DNA of 11,125 nucleotides, from NCBI GenBank assembly GCA_002499185.1, contig DAKN01000084.1, forward strand, positions 1 through 11,125. Reading direction: 5' to 3'. Each line of letters begins with the position of its first letter. The stretch's first letter is position 1. Source of the DNA: Candidatus Pacearchaeota archaeon UBA284 (GTDB lineage Archaea; Nanobdellota; Nanobdellia; Pacearchaeales; UBA284). Shown here in pieces: positions 1 to 6,546 of the stretch. Position numbers and translations under genes: made by a program. The notes beneath the pieces were generated by a model. The model saw only the letters and a list, made by a program, of their open reading frames with translations. It searched no databases and was not told the DNA's origin.

Positions 1-111
1 AAATATAAATTTGATTTCACCATTACATTTATTGCAAGAAATCCCAAGGAAATAATGAAATCAAAAGATATCCAAGAATTTTACAGGAGTTTGATGATTG
101 AAATAAAATAA
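1..111 (+). CDS. 3' end of an unrecognised protein (partial)
   Basis: Frame 1 is open from the first base to a TAA at 109-111, giving the last 36 residues of a protein that begins outside the window. The readable end contains FTITFIARNPKEIMKSKDIQ and then EFYRSLMIEIK. Its composition (Lys, Glu, Ile, Phe) is like the other proteins here, and the other two + strand frames are closed by stops within the first 60 bases. I do not recognise the family and cannot assign a function. It would converge on the large surface-protein gene, with 138 non-coding bases between the two stop codons. A chance open frame of this length is possible in AT-rich DNA, so the call is moderate. Confidence 0.5.
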   Translation, partial: KYKFDFTITFIARNPKEIMKSKDIQEFYRSLMIEIK

Positions 112-249
112 TCAAGAGATAATGTTCAATAATTAAGATAGGTATATTCTTAGAAAGCTATTTACTTTCATGGGCTTTCAATTCGCCTGAAGAAGCGAAT
201 CTTGGAGAAAAGCATTATATATTACTTCGTGATTTTGATTAAGAAACTC
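112..249. other. Short convergent intergenic region
   Basis: This lies between the stop of the partial + strand gene and the stop of the - strand surface-protein gene. It is AT-rich and has no plausible coding frame. The only structure I see is the hairpin at 180-200, in a position where transcripts from both sides would end. Confidence 0.5.
180..200. terminator. Inverted repeat ATTCGC/GCGAAT, possible bidirectional terminator
   Basis: ATTCGC at 181-186 pairs with GCGAAT at 195-200 around an 8-base loop. A weaker outer pairing of GCTTT (from about 174) with AAAGC (about 208-213) may extend it. It sits between two converging genes, where termination is expected. It has no long T-tract directly after it on either strand, so a terminator role is inference. 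The same core hairpin sequence recurs at 4071-4100 on the other side of the surface-protein gene. Confidence 0.35.
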
Positions 250-3200
250 TTACTTCAATGATTTGTCAACTAAATCTTTAGGCCAGCCAGAATCTAAAAG
301 CTTTGCTTTTATGTCAGCATCGTTCATTCCTCCAGCTCTTGAATTTTTTATGTATTTATGCAATTCAGGATAATTATTTGTTGTTTTTGTCCCTGTTCCA
401 TTAGGAGTTTCTTTTGTTACTTTTCCCAATGAACCAGCACTCCTTCTCCTTAATACGAATAATGATGCTGCAACTACTCCGACTATTATTATTGGAACAG
501 CTATTTTGATAGGTAATGGAAGATTATCAAGCATATCTAAAAAGCCCGGTGTGCATTCTCTTGTTTCATCGCTTGGTTTTATGAATGATGTTCCGCAATT
601 GTTTAAATCTTTACAGACTTTTTGCTGTTGACTATTCTTACATGTTCCCCACTTGCAATCCCAATTTTCAACACAGCAATCTCTTTTTTGAACATATTGG
701 TAATTTGATTGAACACATCTATTCCTATCTGTGCATATTTGTGATTGTTCATTTGCTTCATCACAATAACTCCATTCTGTGCATTCCCAGTTTGGAATAC
801 ATTGATATACGCAGACTTCACTTTCTGTTCTTGTCTGTGAACATCTTGAACAGCTTCTTGTTCTTAATCCATCAGCAGAACAAGCACCCCATATTGAACA
901 AGTCCAATCTTCATAACATCCTCCTCCGCCGCCACCGCCCCCTCCACCTCCGCCGGTGGAAGTACATTCATTGTTTGAATTACATTCATTACTACAATTA
1001 TTAGTCGCGCTAGGTGTACAGGGTCTTGCTTCACATCTATTTATTCCAGTACAAATGTTTTGCATTACGCTATTAGATTCTTGAACATAAAAAGTTTGCT
1101 GAGATTCTGCAATTATTGGATCACATCCTCCAACCTTATCACAAGGTAATCCGATTCCTTTTAATTTTATATTTATATTATAATAAGCATCAGGATAATT
1201 TGGAGCTTGGGTATTTGAAGGACTTACCGGTAAATTTCCAATCTTTAAGGTATAAGCATTATCCCATCTGCCACAACTATAGGGGTTTCTTGAGCAAGAG
1301 CCACCATCTTCTGAACAGCTTAAACAATTTGTTGAAAATGAAACAACTTCTTTTTCACATATGTCATTTGCACAATAATATTCAACTAATCCTGGTTGAG
1401 ATGCTGAAAATCCCCCCGCTGTTTCTGGCGTACATATATCTATAAAAACACCATTTGTTCCATTACATACCCCTTTTGTGTAATAATCTCTTCCCATATC
1501 TGTATCTGTGCAAGTGCCCTCAGGTTTTGGAATACATTTTCCATCCGTACAATTTGCATAATTATTTACCAAACAATTATATTGTATTGGAACACACATT
1601 GTTCCAGAATTTCCGCAACTATAATCTATCAAAATATCTTTATTTAAACAATAATCCATATACTTTTCATTTGTTAAATTATCCGTACAGTTTGTTTGAG
1701 TGGTATAAATGTTATTGGTATAACTAGACAAGGTTGGACTTAAGGAACATTTAAATGTTGTCCAATAACTCCAAGTTAATTGATTATTATTTTCATCGCT
1801 TTCGCAAATTTCATTTTTTGGATCCACAATTATTTTTATATATTGTCCGGATGTTCCTTCTGGACTCAATATTGTTACTGGCGCGATTCCGCTAGCTGTG
1901 ATAGAAACACTGCCATCTTTGAGTTTATTGCATAATTTATCATAACATCTTTCAATAAGATAATTTACACTTGAAGCGCGATTTCCATTATTTTTAATAT
2001 TAAATCTTAATTGCGAAGCAGTTTCTGTTGTTGATGAAAATGCTGTTCCGAAGTATTGCAGGTCTCTTACTTCAAAATCATATTTTGGAATATCAGCATA
2101 TAATCTATTATCGTTGTAATTTGATTCCGTGATTTGTCTTGGTTCTGGATTAACTTCAATTATAAAAGAAGTTTTATCTTTGAACATATTGCCGTTTATT
2201 TTAATTTGGCGTTCCTCTTCTGCAACCATGTTAGAAATTTTTCCAGAATATAAAACATTTTTACAGGTACTACTTTCTGAAGAACTAAAAGAATCTCCAC
2301 AAAGTATAATAGTAAAATCTCCACTATTTGAAGGAGCCTTATTAACTAAAGAGATTATTAATATATTATCTAAGCAATTATATTCATAACCTACGACAAT
2401 TATGTTTGGCAATTGCGCCAATGTTGGGATAAACTTTGTTTCTTTATTATTAAGAGAATTTCCTTCTGGAGGTTCTGTATTGTAAATTGTCGCAATTACA
2501 TTATATCCTTCCACCGAAATTTTATTTGCATCAAATAAAACAGTTTTACTTTCTCCCGTAGGAACATCTTCGATTGTTTTATCTGGTTCAATATTTGAGC
2601 AGCTAGTTTCTGATGTAACACCCGTTCCAACAGTTAATGTTCTGCACAAATTAATTTTGGTTTCTTTTGCATCTGCAGTTCCTATGTTTTTTATAATTAT
2701 TTTTACTTTTTTTGTTGAATAATTATAATCTATACTGATGATATCTAAATCTGGAACAATTTGTACTGGCTGTTGTGGAACAGCTTTTGGAAGAATATAT
2801 TCATTATTGTCTTCATTAATTTCTTTGACATCATTATCTGAATCTATAACAACACCAATATATTTTCCACCCAATGATGAAACATTAAAACTTACAGAAA
2901 CAGGGGCAGTTTCTGTTGTTGAGCCAAATCCCCCACCCATAGAAATTTCTTTTTTATCTTTTTCAATCCAACAAGGACTATTAATAATACTTGATGATTC
3001 AAAACTACACAAGTCATTTCTATAATATAATTTTACTAAGAATGTTATTGCAGTACTCGTAGGGTCTGTATTTTTAACATTAAATTTGAAAGTATTATAA
3101 CTTATTTCTGGATTTTCTACACTTAAATCTCCCTTAATTTCATAAAGTACAGCATTCCCCGTTATTGGGGCAATTACCATGCCCGTGGGTGGGACGATTG

Positions 3201-3903
3201 GTGGACAATATGTAAAACCATATCCACTTGATTTTTCTAAATGTCTTATCTCTACCCCCTTATTAAGATATTTTCCTTCCTTATAATTACCGAAATATGG
3301 GGTATTTGAGTTATATGCTTGTATAAATTCTTTTAAAGTGAATATTTCTTTTGTTCCGCAAGCATCAAAACATTTTCCAGAATCACATCTTAAATTTTCA
3401 TAATAATTTCCTTGTCCTAATTGATTAATATTACAGCAAACACCAATATTGTTTTGACCACAAGTTGTAGCAGCACCAGTAGAAGAACATTTAACTAAAG
3501 GATTTGAATCAACTACAGAACATGCACCAGTATCTTTATCGTAATTTTTCCATTTAATTTTTGCACCATTAGCACAGACATAATATAATGAACATTCTGG
3601 AGAACTTATCGAATATTCGATGTAGGCATCTTCTGGAATCAAATCATCTTTTTGGAATGTTAATGAAAAATTCCCCTGTATTGGATCTCCTGGAAAAAAA
3701 GGCGTATTAATGCTTGCAACATAAACAGTATTAACAATATTTCCTGTTAATTTGTTTAAAGGAGATTCTGTTACAATTAAATTAAATACTAATAATAATG
3801 CAACAAATGTCAAGAAAATTGCAAATGGAACAGCGGGAAATCCAAAGAATAATTTTCTGTCAGGATTTCTTTTTCTATAATCCACCTTTTTTATTGATAC
3901 CAT
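250..3903 (-). CDS. Giant Cys-rich CARDB surface protein with TSP1-like modules and two membrane anchors
   Basis: A 1217-residue cell-surface protein, probably an adhesin or envelope component. Residues 1-22 are basic and cytoplasmic, and about 23-44 form an uncleaved signal anchor. The exported part has a Cys-rich region (100-235), then four CARDB-like beta-sandwich repeats (about 253-372, 382-493, 498-606, 608-715), each ending in an acidic/Asn-rich turn such as EINEDNNE. A second Cys-rich region (719-980) includes CTDTDMGRDYYTKG at 798-811. A run of 12 glycines (984-995) leads to three thrombospondin-1-like units beginning at C996, C1035 and C1077 with the pattern C-x3-W-x-C-x(1-2)-W-x2-C. 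A second membrane segment (about 1130-1151) is followed by basic RRR and a 65-residue cytoplasmic tail. I count about 64 cysteines, so extracellular disulfides are expected. Sequons such as N738-C-T and N742-L-T allow glycosylation. It appears monocistronic. The domain families are recognisable; the binding partner is unknown. Confidence 0.85.
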   Translation of the reverse strand: MVSIKKVDYRKRNPDRKLFFGFPAVPFAIFLTFVALLLVFNLIVTESPLNKLTGNIVNTVYVASINTPFFPGDPIQGNFSLTFQKDDLIPEDAYIEYSISSPECSLYYVCANGAKIKWKNYDKDTGACSVVDSNPLVKCSSTGAATTCGQNNIGVCCNINQLGQGNYYENLRCDSGKCFDACGTKEIFTLKEFIQAYNSNTPYFGNYKEGKYLNKGVEIRHLEKSSGYGFTYCPPIVPPTGMVIAPITGNAVLYEIKGDLSVENPEISYNTFKFNVKNTDPTSTAITFLVKLYYRNDLCSFESSSIINSPCWIEKDKKEISMGGGFGSTTETAPVSVSFNVSSLGGKYIGVVIDSDNDVKEINEDNNEYILPKAVPQQPVQIVPDLDIISIDYNYSTKKVKIIIKNIGTADAKETKINLCRTLTVGTGVTSETSCSNIEPDKTIEDVPTGESKTVLFDANKISVEGYNVIATIYNTEPPEGNSLNNKETKFIPTLAQLPNIIVVGYEYNCLDNILIISLVNKAPSNSGDFTIILCGDSFSSSESSTCKNVLYSGKISNMVAEEERQIKINGNMFKDKTSFIIEVNPEPRQITESNYNDNRLYADIPKYDFEVRDLQYFGTAFSSTTETASQLRFNIKNNGNRASSVNYLIERCYDKLCNKLKDGSVSITASGIAPVTILSPEGTSGQYIKIIVDPKNEICESDENNNQLTWSYWTTFKCSLSPTLSSYTNNIYTTQTNCTDNLTNEKYMDYCLNKDILIDYSCGNSGTMCVPIQYNCLVNNYANCTDGKCIPKPEGTCTDTDMGRDYYTKGVCNGTNGVFIDICTPETAGGFSASQPGLVEYYCANDICEKEVVSFSTNCLSCSEDGGSCSRNPYSCGRWDNAYTLKIGNLPVSPSNTQAPNYPDAYYNINIKLKGIGLPCDKVGGCDPIIAESQQTFYVQESNSVMQNICTGINRCEARPCTPSATNNCSNECNSNNECTSTGGGGGGGGGGGGCYEDWTCSIWGACSADGLRTRSCSRCSQTRTESEVCVYQCIPNWECTEWSYCDEANEQSQICTDRNRCVQSNYQYVQKRDCCVENWDCKWGTCKNSQQQKVCKDLNNCGTSFIKPSDETRECTPGFLDMLDNLPLPIKIAVPIIIVGVVAASLFVLRRRSAGSLGKVTKETPNGTGTKTTNNYPELHKYIKNSRAGGMNDADIKAKLLDSGWPKDLVDKSLK
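919..954 (-). repeat. Poly-glycine linker, 12 Gly codons
   Basis: Twelve consecutive glycine codons encode residues 984-995 of the surface protein, between its second Cys-rich region and the TSP1-like modules. All four Gly codons are mixed, so this is not one repeated trinucleotide. It is a sharp GC-rich island in AT-rich DNA. It most likely acts as a flexible hinge. Confidence 0.85.
2018..2034. repeat. 17-bp exact direct repeat, copy 1 (in CARDB unit 4)
   Basis: GCAGTTTCTGTTGTTGA here is identical to 2906-2922, 888 bases away in the same gene. On the coding (-) strand it encodes the STTETA peptide at about residues 624-629, near the start of the fourth CARDB unit. Confidence 0.8.
2906..2922. 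repeat. 17-bp exact direct repeat, copy 2 (in CARDB unit 1)
   Basis: Identical to 2018-2034. It encodes the STTETA peptide at about residues 328-333, in the later half of the first CARDB unit, after a Gly-rich GGGFG stretch. The two copies are therefore not at equivalent places in their domains. Confidence 0.8.
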
Positions 3904-3941
3904 CTTTTAAAAATAATAATATTAAATACAGAAAAACAGAC

Positions 3942-3953
3942 TATTTAAATATT
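3942..3953 (-). promoter_or_regulatory. TATA box for the surface-protein gene
   Basis: The - strand reads AATATTTAAATA, a good archaeal TATA box, preceded upstream by purine-rich AGGAAA that could be the TFB recognition element. Its centre is about 44 bases before the ATG at 3903, so transcription should start near 3921 and leave a leader of about 18 bases. That leader has no Shine-Dalgarno sequence. Confidence 0.6.
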
Positions 3954-3959
3954 TTCCTG

Positions 3960-4049
3960 AATTAACGCACCAAATGTATATATTATAGTATATAATAGAA
4001 AGAGAATAATATAAATAGAAATAAATTACTCGCTCGTAAGGCGTTAATT
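3960..4049. repeat. 9-bp inverted repeat flanking an AT-rich segment
   Basis: AATTAACGC at 3960-3968 is complementary to GCGTTAATT at 4041-4049, with 72 bases between them. The left arm lies directly upstream of the surface-gene TATA box, so it could be part of a regulator site. Chance cannot be excluded. The segment between the arms holds a second AT palindrome at 3981-3997. Confidence 0.4.
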
Positions 4050-4070
4050 TGTTAAGTAAAAAGATAATTG

Positions 4071-4100
4071 AAATTCGCATTTTGTTTCATTGGCGAATTT
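4071..4100. repeat. 8-bp hairpin AAATTCGC/GCGAATTT
   Basis: AAATTCGC (4071-4078) and GCGAATTT (4093-4100) form a perfect 8-bp stem with a 14-base loop. The arms share ATTCGC/GCGAAT with the hairpin at 180-200. It lies downstream of the main terminator candidates for the rtcB operon. Confidence 0.45.
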
Positions 4101-4104
4101 GCCG

Positions 4105-4142
4105 AATAAAAAATAAAATCACGAAATTCAATAAGAATTTCG
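4105..4142 (-). terminator. Hairpin plus T-tract ending the herA-pilin-archease-rtcB operon
   Basis: CGAAATTC (4122-4129) and GAATTTCG (4135-4142) form a perfect 8-bp stem with a 5-base loop. On the - strand the stem is followed by a T-rich run (4105-4118, including six Ts at 4108-4113), which is the archaeal termination signal. It lies 36 bases after the rtcB stop in the direction of transcription. Confidence 0.6.
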
Positions 4143-4149
4143 GGATACC

Positions 4150-4168
4150 AAAAACACATTGTGTTTTT
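4150..4168 (-). terminator. Second hairpin just after the rtcB stop
   Basis: AAAAACACA (4150-4158) and TGTGTTTTT (4160-4168) form a near-perfect palindrome, foldable as an 8-bp stem with a 3-base loop. It begins 10 bases downstream of the rtcB stop codon. The 3' arm on the - strand ends in five Ts. Together with the hairpin at 4122-4142 it forms a tandem terminator or a 3' end stabiliser. Confidence 0.5.
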
Positions 4169-4178
4169 TAGTATAATT

Positions 4179-5618
4179 TTATCCCTTGATATTTCCAATT
4201 GGTTTTACTCTTGCGACTTTAAATGCAATTCCTGAATCATGTGTTGATTGCACAACCTCACTTACATTTTTGTAGGCTTCTGGTTTTTCTTCCAATAAAC
4301 CAGATATGCTTCTCGTTTTTACATAAATTCCTTTTTTCATTAATTGTTGCAATAATACCTGCGAGTTTTCTTGTCTTTTTGCCTGCATTCTTGACATTGC
4401 TCTTCCTGCCCCATGGCATGAACTTCCAAAGGAATTTTTCATAGCATAATCTGTTCCATGCAGTAAATAAGATTCTGTCCCCATACTCCCACCGATGATA
4501 ACAGGCTGTCCAATTGTTTTATAGGCTTGCGGAATATCTTTGTGATTTGGTCCGAATGCTCTTGTGGCTCCTTTTCTATGAACTAAAAGATTTGTTTTTT
4601 TATTTCCATTTCCGTTATTTAAAAAATGCTCTTCAATTTTTACGCTATTATGACTTATTTCATATAATGTTTCTATTTTTGGATTTCTGAAAATTTTTTC
4701 AAAACCATCCCGGATTAGATTTGTTATTATTTGCCTGTTTGCATAAGCATAATTTAATGCACAACATACTGCGCTGAAATATCTCTGTCCCTCATCACTG
4801 TTAATTGGAGCGCAGACTAATTCTCTTTCTCTTATGGGGATATTATATTTTCGCGAAGCTTCTGCTAATGTCTTAAGATAATCTGTTCCTATCTGATGTC
4901 CTAATGCCCTTGAACCGCAATGTACAGATATAACTATTTGATTTTCTTCCAAGCCAAATATTTTTGCGGCTTTTTTATCAAAGATTTCATCAACATACTG
5001 GATCTCAAGATAATGATTTCCGCTTCCTAATGTTCCTATTTGTTTTTTCTCTCTTTTTAATGCTAGTTCAGAAACATTTTTTGGCTCAGCATTTTTAATT
5101 TCCCCATTATCTTCTATGAATTTCAAATCTTTTTTATCTCCATAACCCTGTTCAACAGCCCATTTTGCCCCTGATTTTAAAACATTATTAACTTCCCTGT
5201 CAGAAAGCATAATTTTTCCCCTTATTCCTACTCCAGAAGGAACAATGTCAAATAATTTATCTATGATTTCTTTTATTTTTGGTTTTACATCGTCTAAAAA
5301 TAAATTCGTTCTTAACATTCTTACCCCACATCCACCGTCGAATCCAACACCGCCGACGGAAATAACTCCTGAATTTAAATCAAAAGCGCCAACACCACCA
5401 ATCGGAAAACCGTAGCCCCAATGTGCATCTGGCATTGCAAGAGAAAATTTTTGTATTCCAGGCAATGTCGCAACATTGCTTACCTGTTCGTAAACCTTAT
5501 TATCCATATCAATAATTAATTTTTTAGAAGCAAAAATCTTTCCAGGAACTCTCATTTCATTCTGCTTTGGGATTTCCCATTCATTTTCATTAATTTTTTT
5601 TAATTTGTTTAGTTCCAT
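4179..5618 (-). CDS. rtcB: RtcB: tRNA-splicing RNA ligase (3'-phosphate/5'-OH)
   Basis: RtcB joins RNA ends carrying 2',3'-cyclic phosphate or 3'-phosphate to 5'-OH ends, using GTP and Mn2+, via a guanylylated histidine. In archaea it seals tRNA exons after intron removal and repairs broken RNA. The 479 residues match the family's usual length of about 480. All metal and catalytic residues appear in order: D94 and C97 in GFDGGCGVR, H202 in GTLGSGNHYLE, H233 in VHCGSRALGHQ, H323 in ISHNSVK, and the nucleotidyl-accepting H402 in SSCHGAGR. No intein is present. A small oddity is Cys234 in HCGSR, where most RtcBs have HSGSR. The ATG lies 8 bases after the archease stop with no Shine-Dalgarno sequence, so the two are surely co-transcribed and perhaps translationally coupled. 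The hairpins at 4105-4168 probably end the transcript. Confidence 0.97.
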   Translation of the reverse strand: MELNKLKKINENEWEIPKQNEMRVPGKIFASKKLIIDMDNKVYEQVSNVATLPGIQKFSLAMPDAHWGYGFPIGGVGAFDLNSGVISVGGVGFDGGCGVRMLRTNLFLDDVKPKIKEIIDKLFDIVPSGVGIRGKIMLSDREVNNVLKSGAKWAVEQGYGDKKDLKFIEDNGEIKNAEPKNVSELALKREKKQIGTLGSGNHYLEIQYVDEIFDKKAAKIFGLEENQIVISVHCGSRALGHQIGTDYLKTLAEASRKYNIPIRERELVCAPINSDEGQRYFSAVCCALNYAYANRQIITNLIRDGFEKIFRNPKIETLYEISHNSVKIEEHFLNNGNGNKKTNLLVHRKGATRAFGPNHKDIPQAYKTIGQPVIIGGSMGTESYLLHGTDYAMKNSFGSSCHGAGRAMSRMQAKRQENSQVLLQQLMKKGIYVKTRSISGLLEEKPEAYKNVSEVVQSTHDSGIAFKVARVKPIGNIKG

Positions 5619-5626
5619 TTTTAATA

Positions 5627-6058
5627 TTACACATCAACAATGCATTGGTTTATCCAGTTTTTATTTTTATCCTGATAAACTTTTAATTCCCCATATGTTG
5701 CCGCCTTGACTTCTACCCCTATGTTGTGCTTTTTGATATTTAATTTTTCTCCATAAGCATTTGCTTTTAAAATTAATCTATCTTTTCTTTTATCTTGGGA
5801 TATTTTAACTAAGAATTTTGAAAAAACCATCTCTTTTATGCCGGATTCAGCAAGCAAGGCATTAAGAAATTCAATCAAAAGCTCCTCGTAATTTTGTGCT
5901 TCTGCCATTATTGAAAATTTTTTTTGTGGTTTTACTTTTTTGATATCAACTTCTAAATCAAATAATGCTTTTGCTGTTTCTTCGAATGATTTTGCAATAG
6001 TTTTCCCTATTCCTTTAATTCCAATATCTGCCTTGTGTTCAAAAAATTGATATGACAT
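5627..6058 (-). CDS. Archease, RtcB activator
   Basis: Archease helps RtcB complete guanylylation and turn over many times, and binds divalent metal at conserved acidic residues. The chosen start gives 143 residues, the usual family length. The protein opens MSYQFFEHKADIGI, matching the archease N-terminal signature (FEHTADIGI-like) with its conserved His and Asp, and it ends in WINQCIVDV with the conserved near-terminal Asp. The frame could be extended 13 codons to an ATG at 6097, but that would overlap the upstream pilin-like gene by 20 bases and add a tail without family similarity, so 6058 is preferred. The stop is 8 bases before rtcB, a classic archease-rtcB pair. Confidence 0.93.
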   Translation of the reverse strand: MSYQFFEHKADIGIKGIGKTIAKSFEETAKALFDLEVDIKKVKPQKKFSIMAEAQNYEELLIEFLNALLAESGIKEMVFSKFLVKISQDKRKDRLILKANAYGEKLNIKKHNIGVEVKAATYGELKVYQDKNKNWINQCIVDV

Positions 6059-6077
6059 TTTGATTTTAGTTATATTT

Positions 6078-6533
6078 TTATTTATTCCAAATAGCAATTA
6101 TGACTTGTTTTATTTTTAATTCATTATTAACATTATTATTAGCATAAGCAAATAAAAAATCTTTTGTTGAAACTTCCTTGTTTGCAGGAATATTAAGCAC
6201 GCAATTATCATTTATTGAACAAACAGTAATCGAAACTTCCAAACCAGAATTATATTCAGATAAATAGTTTTTTGCACCATTGTTTAATTCTTGAATATTT
6301 TCATCAATAATTTGCCCGCGATTTTCTTCATTTTTTTCAATAAAATCTTGAAGATATTGCAACAACATTGCATTTTGGCTTTCTCTGCTGTAACTTTGTG
6401 TGGTGATTTGATTTTGTTTTTCCAAAGATACAAACAAAAATCCAAACAAAATCAGCATCGCTATAGTTGCTTCAAGGACAATTAAAAAACCTCTTTTGTT
6501 TATTTTTGTTTTGTTCATCGTGATTTTATTCAT
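6078..6533 (-). CDS. Pilin-like protein with class III-type signal (second of pair)
   Basis: A 151-residue protein with a basic N-terminus ending KINKRG, then a hydrophobic helix FLIVLEATIAMLILFGFLFV (about 16-35), then a soluble exported domain with two cysteines (CSINDNC). This is the layout of archaeal type IV pilin-like precursors, which the prepilin peptidase cuts after Gly15. The conserved glutamate falls at +6 after the cut (Glu21), not the usual +5. The C-terminus (KQVIIAIWNK) resembles the end of the neighbouring pilin-like protein. An in-frame ATG at codon 6 (6518) is an alternative start with a more typical leader length. It lies 13 bases after the preceding pilin-like gene. No specific pilus system can be named. 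Confidence 0.72.
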   Translation of the reverse strand: MNKITMNKTKINKRGFLIVLEATIAMLILFGFLFVSLEKQNQITTQSYSRESQNAMLLQYLQDFIEKNEENRGQIIDENIQELNNGAKNYLSEYNSGLEVSITVCSINDNCVLNIPANKEVSTKDFLFAYANNNVNNELKIKQVIIAIWNK

Positions 6534-6546
6534 TCTTTATTTTTAT

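Larger units (their letters stand above)
3904..4178. other. Non-coding region between the rtcB operon end and the surface-protein gene
   Basis: This 275-base gap holds no plausible gene. From left to right on the + strand it contains the TATA box of the surface-protein gene, an AT palindrome (TATTATA-GTA-TATAATA, 3981-3997), a 9-bp inverted repeat (AATTAACGC 3960-3968 with GCGTTAATT 4041-4049), an 8-bp hairpin (4071-4100), and two hairpins just downstream of the rtcB stop. Both genes run on the - strand, so the right half should hold the operon terminator and the left half the next promoter. Confidence 0.6.

Noticed and set aside
919..954. GC-rich patch as a sign of foreign DNA or a regulatory G-rich structure
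   Set aside because: It is fully explained as twelve glycine codons (GGN) in frame within the surface-protein gene; the codon mix argues against a slippage repeat.
585..1727. Several + strand open frames of about 90-140 codons opposite the surface-protein gene (for example 585-1004 and 1116-1445)
   Set aside because: They lie wholly antisense to a clearly coding, domain-rich gene. Their translations are Leu/His/Tyr-rich strings with no recognisable motif, as expected for shadows of an AT-rich, Asn/Glu-rich gene.
6059..6097. Longer archease start at 6097
   Set aside because: It overlaps the upstream gene by 20 bases and adds 13 residues not seen in archeases, whereas the start at 6058 begins directly at the conserved FEHKADIG region.
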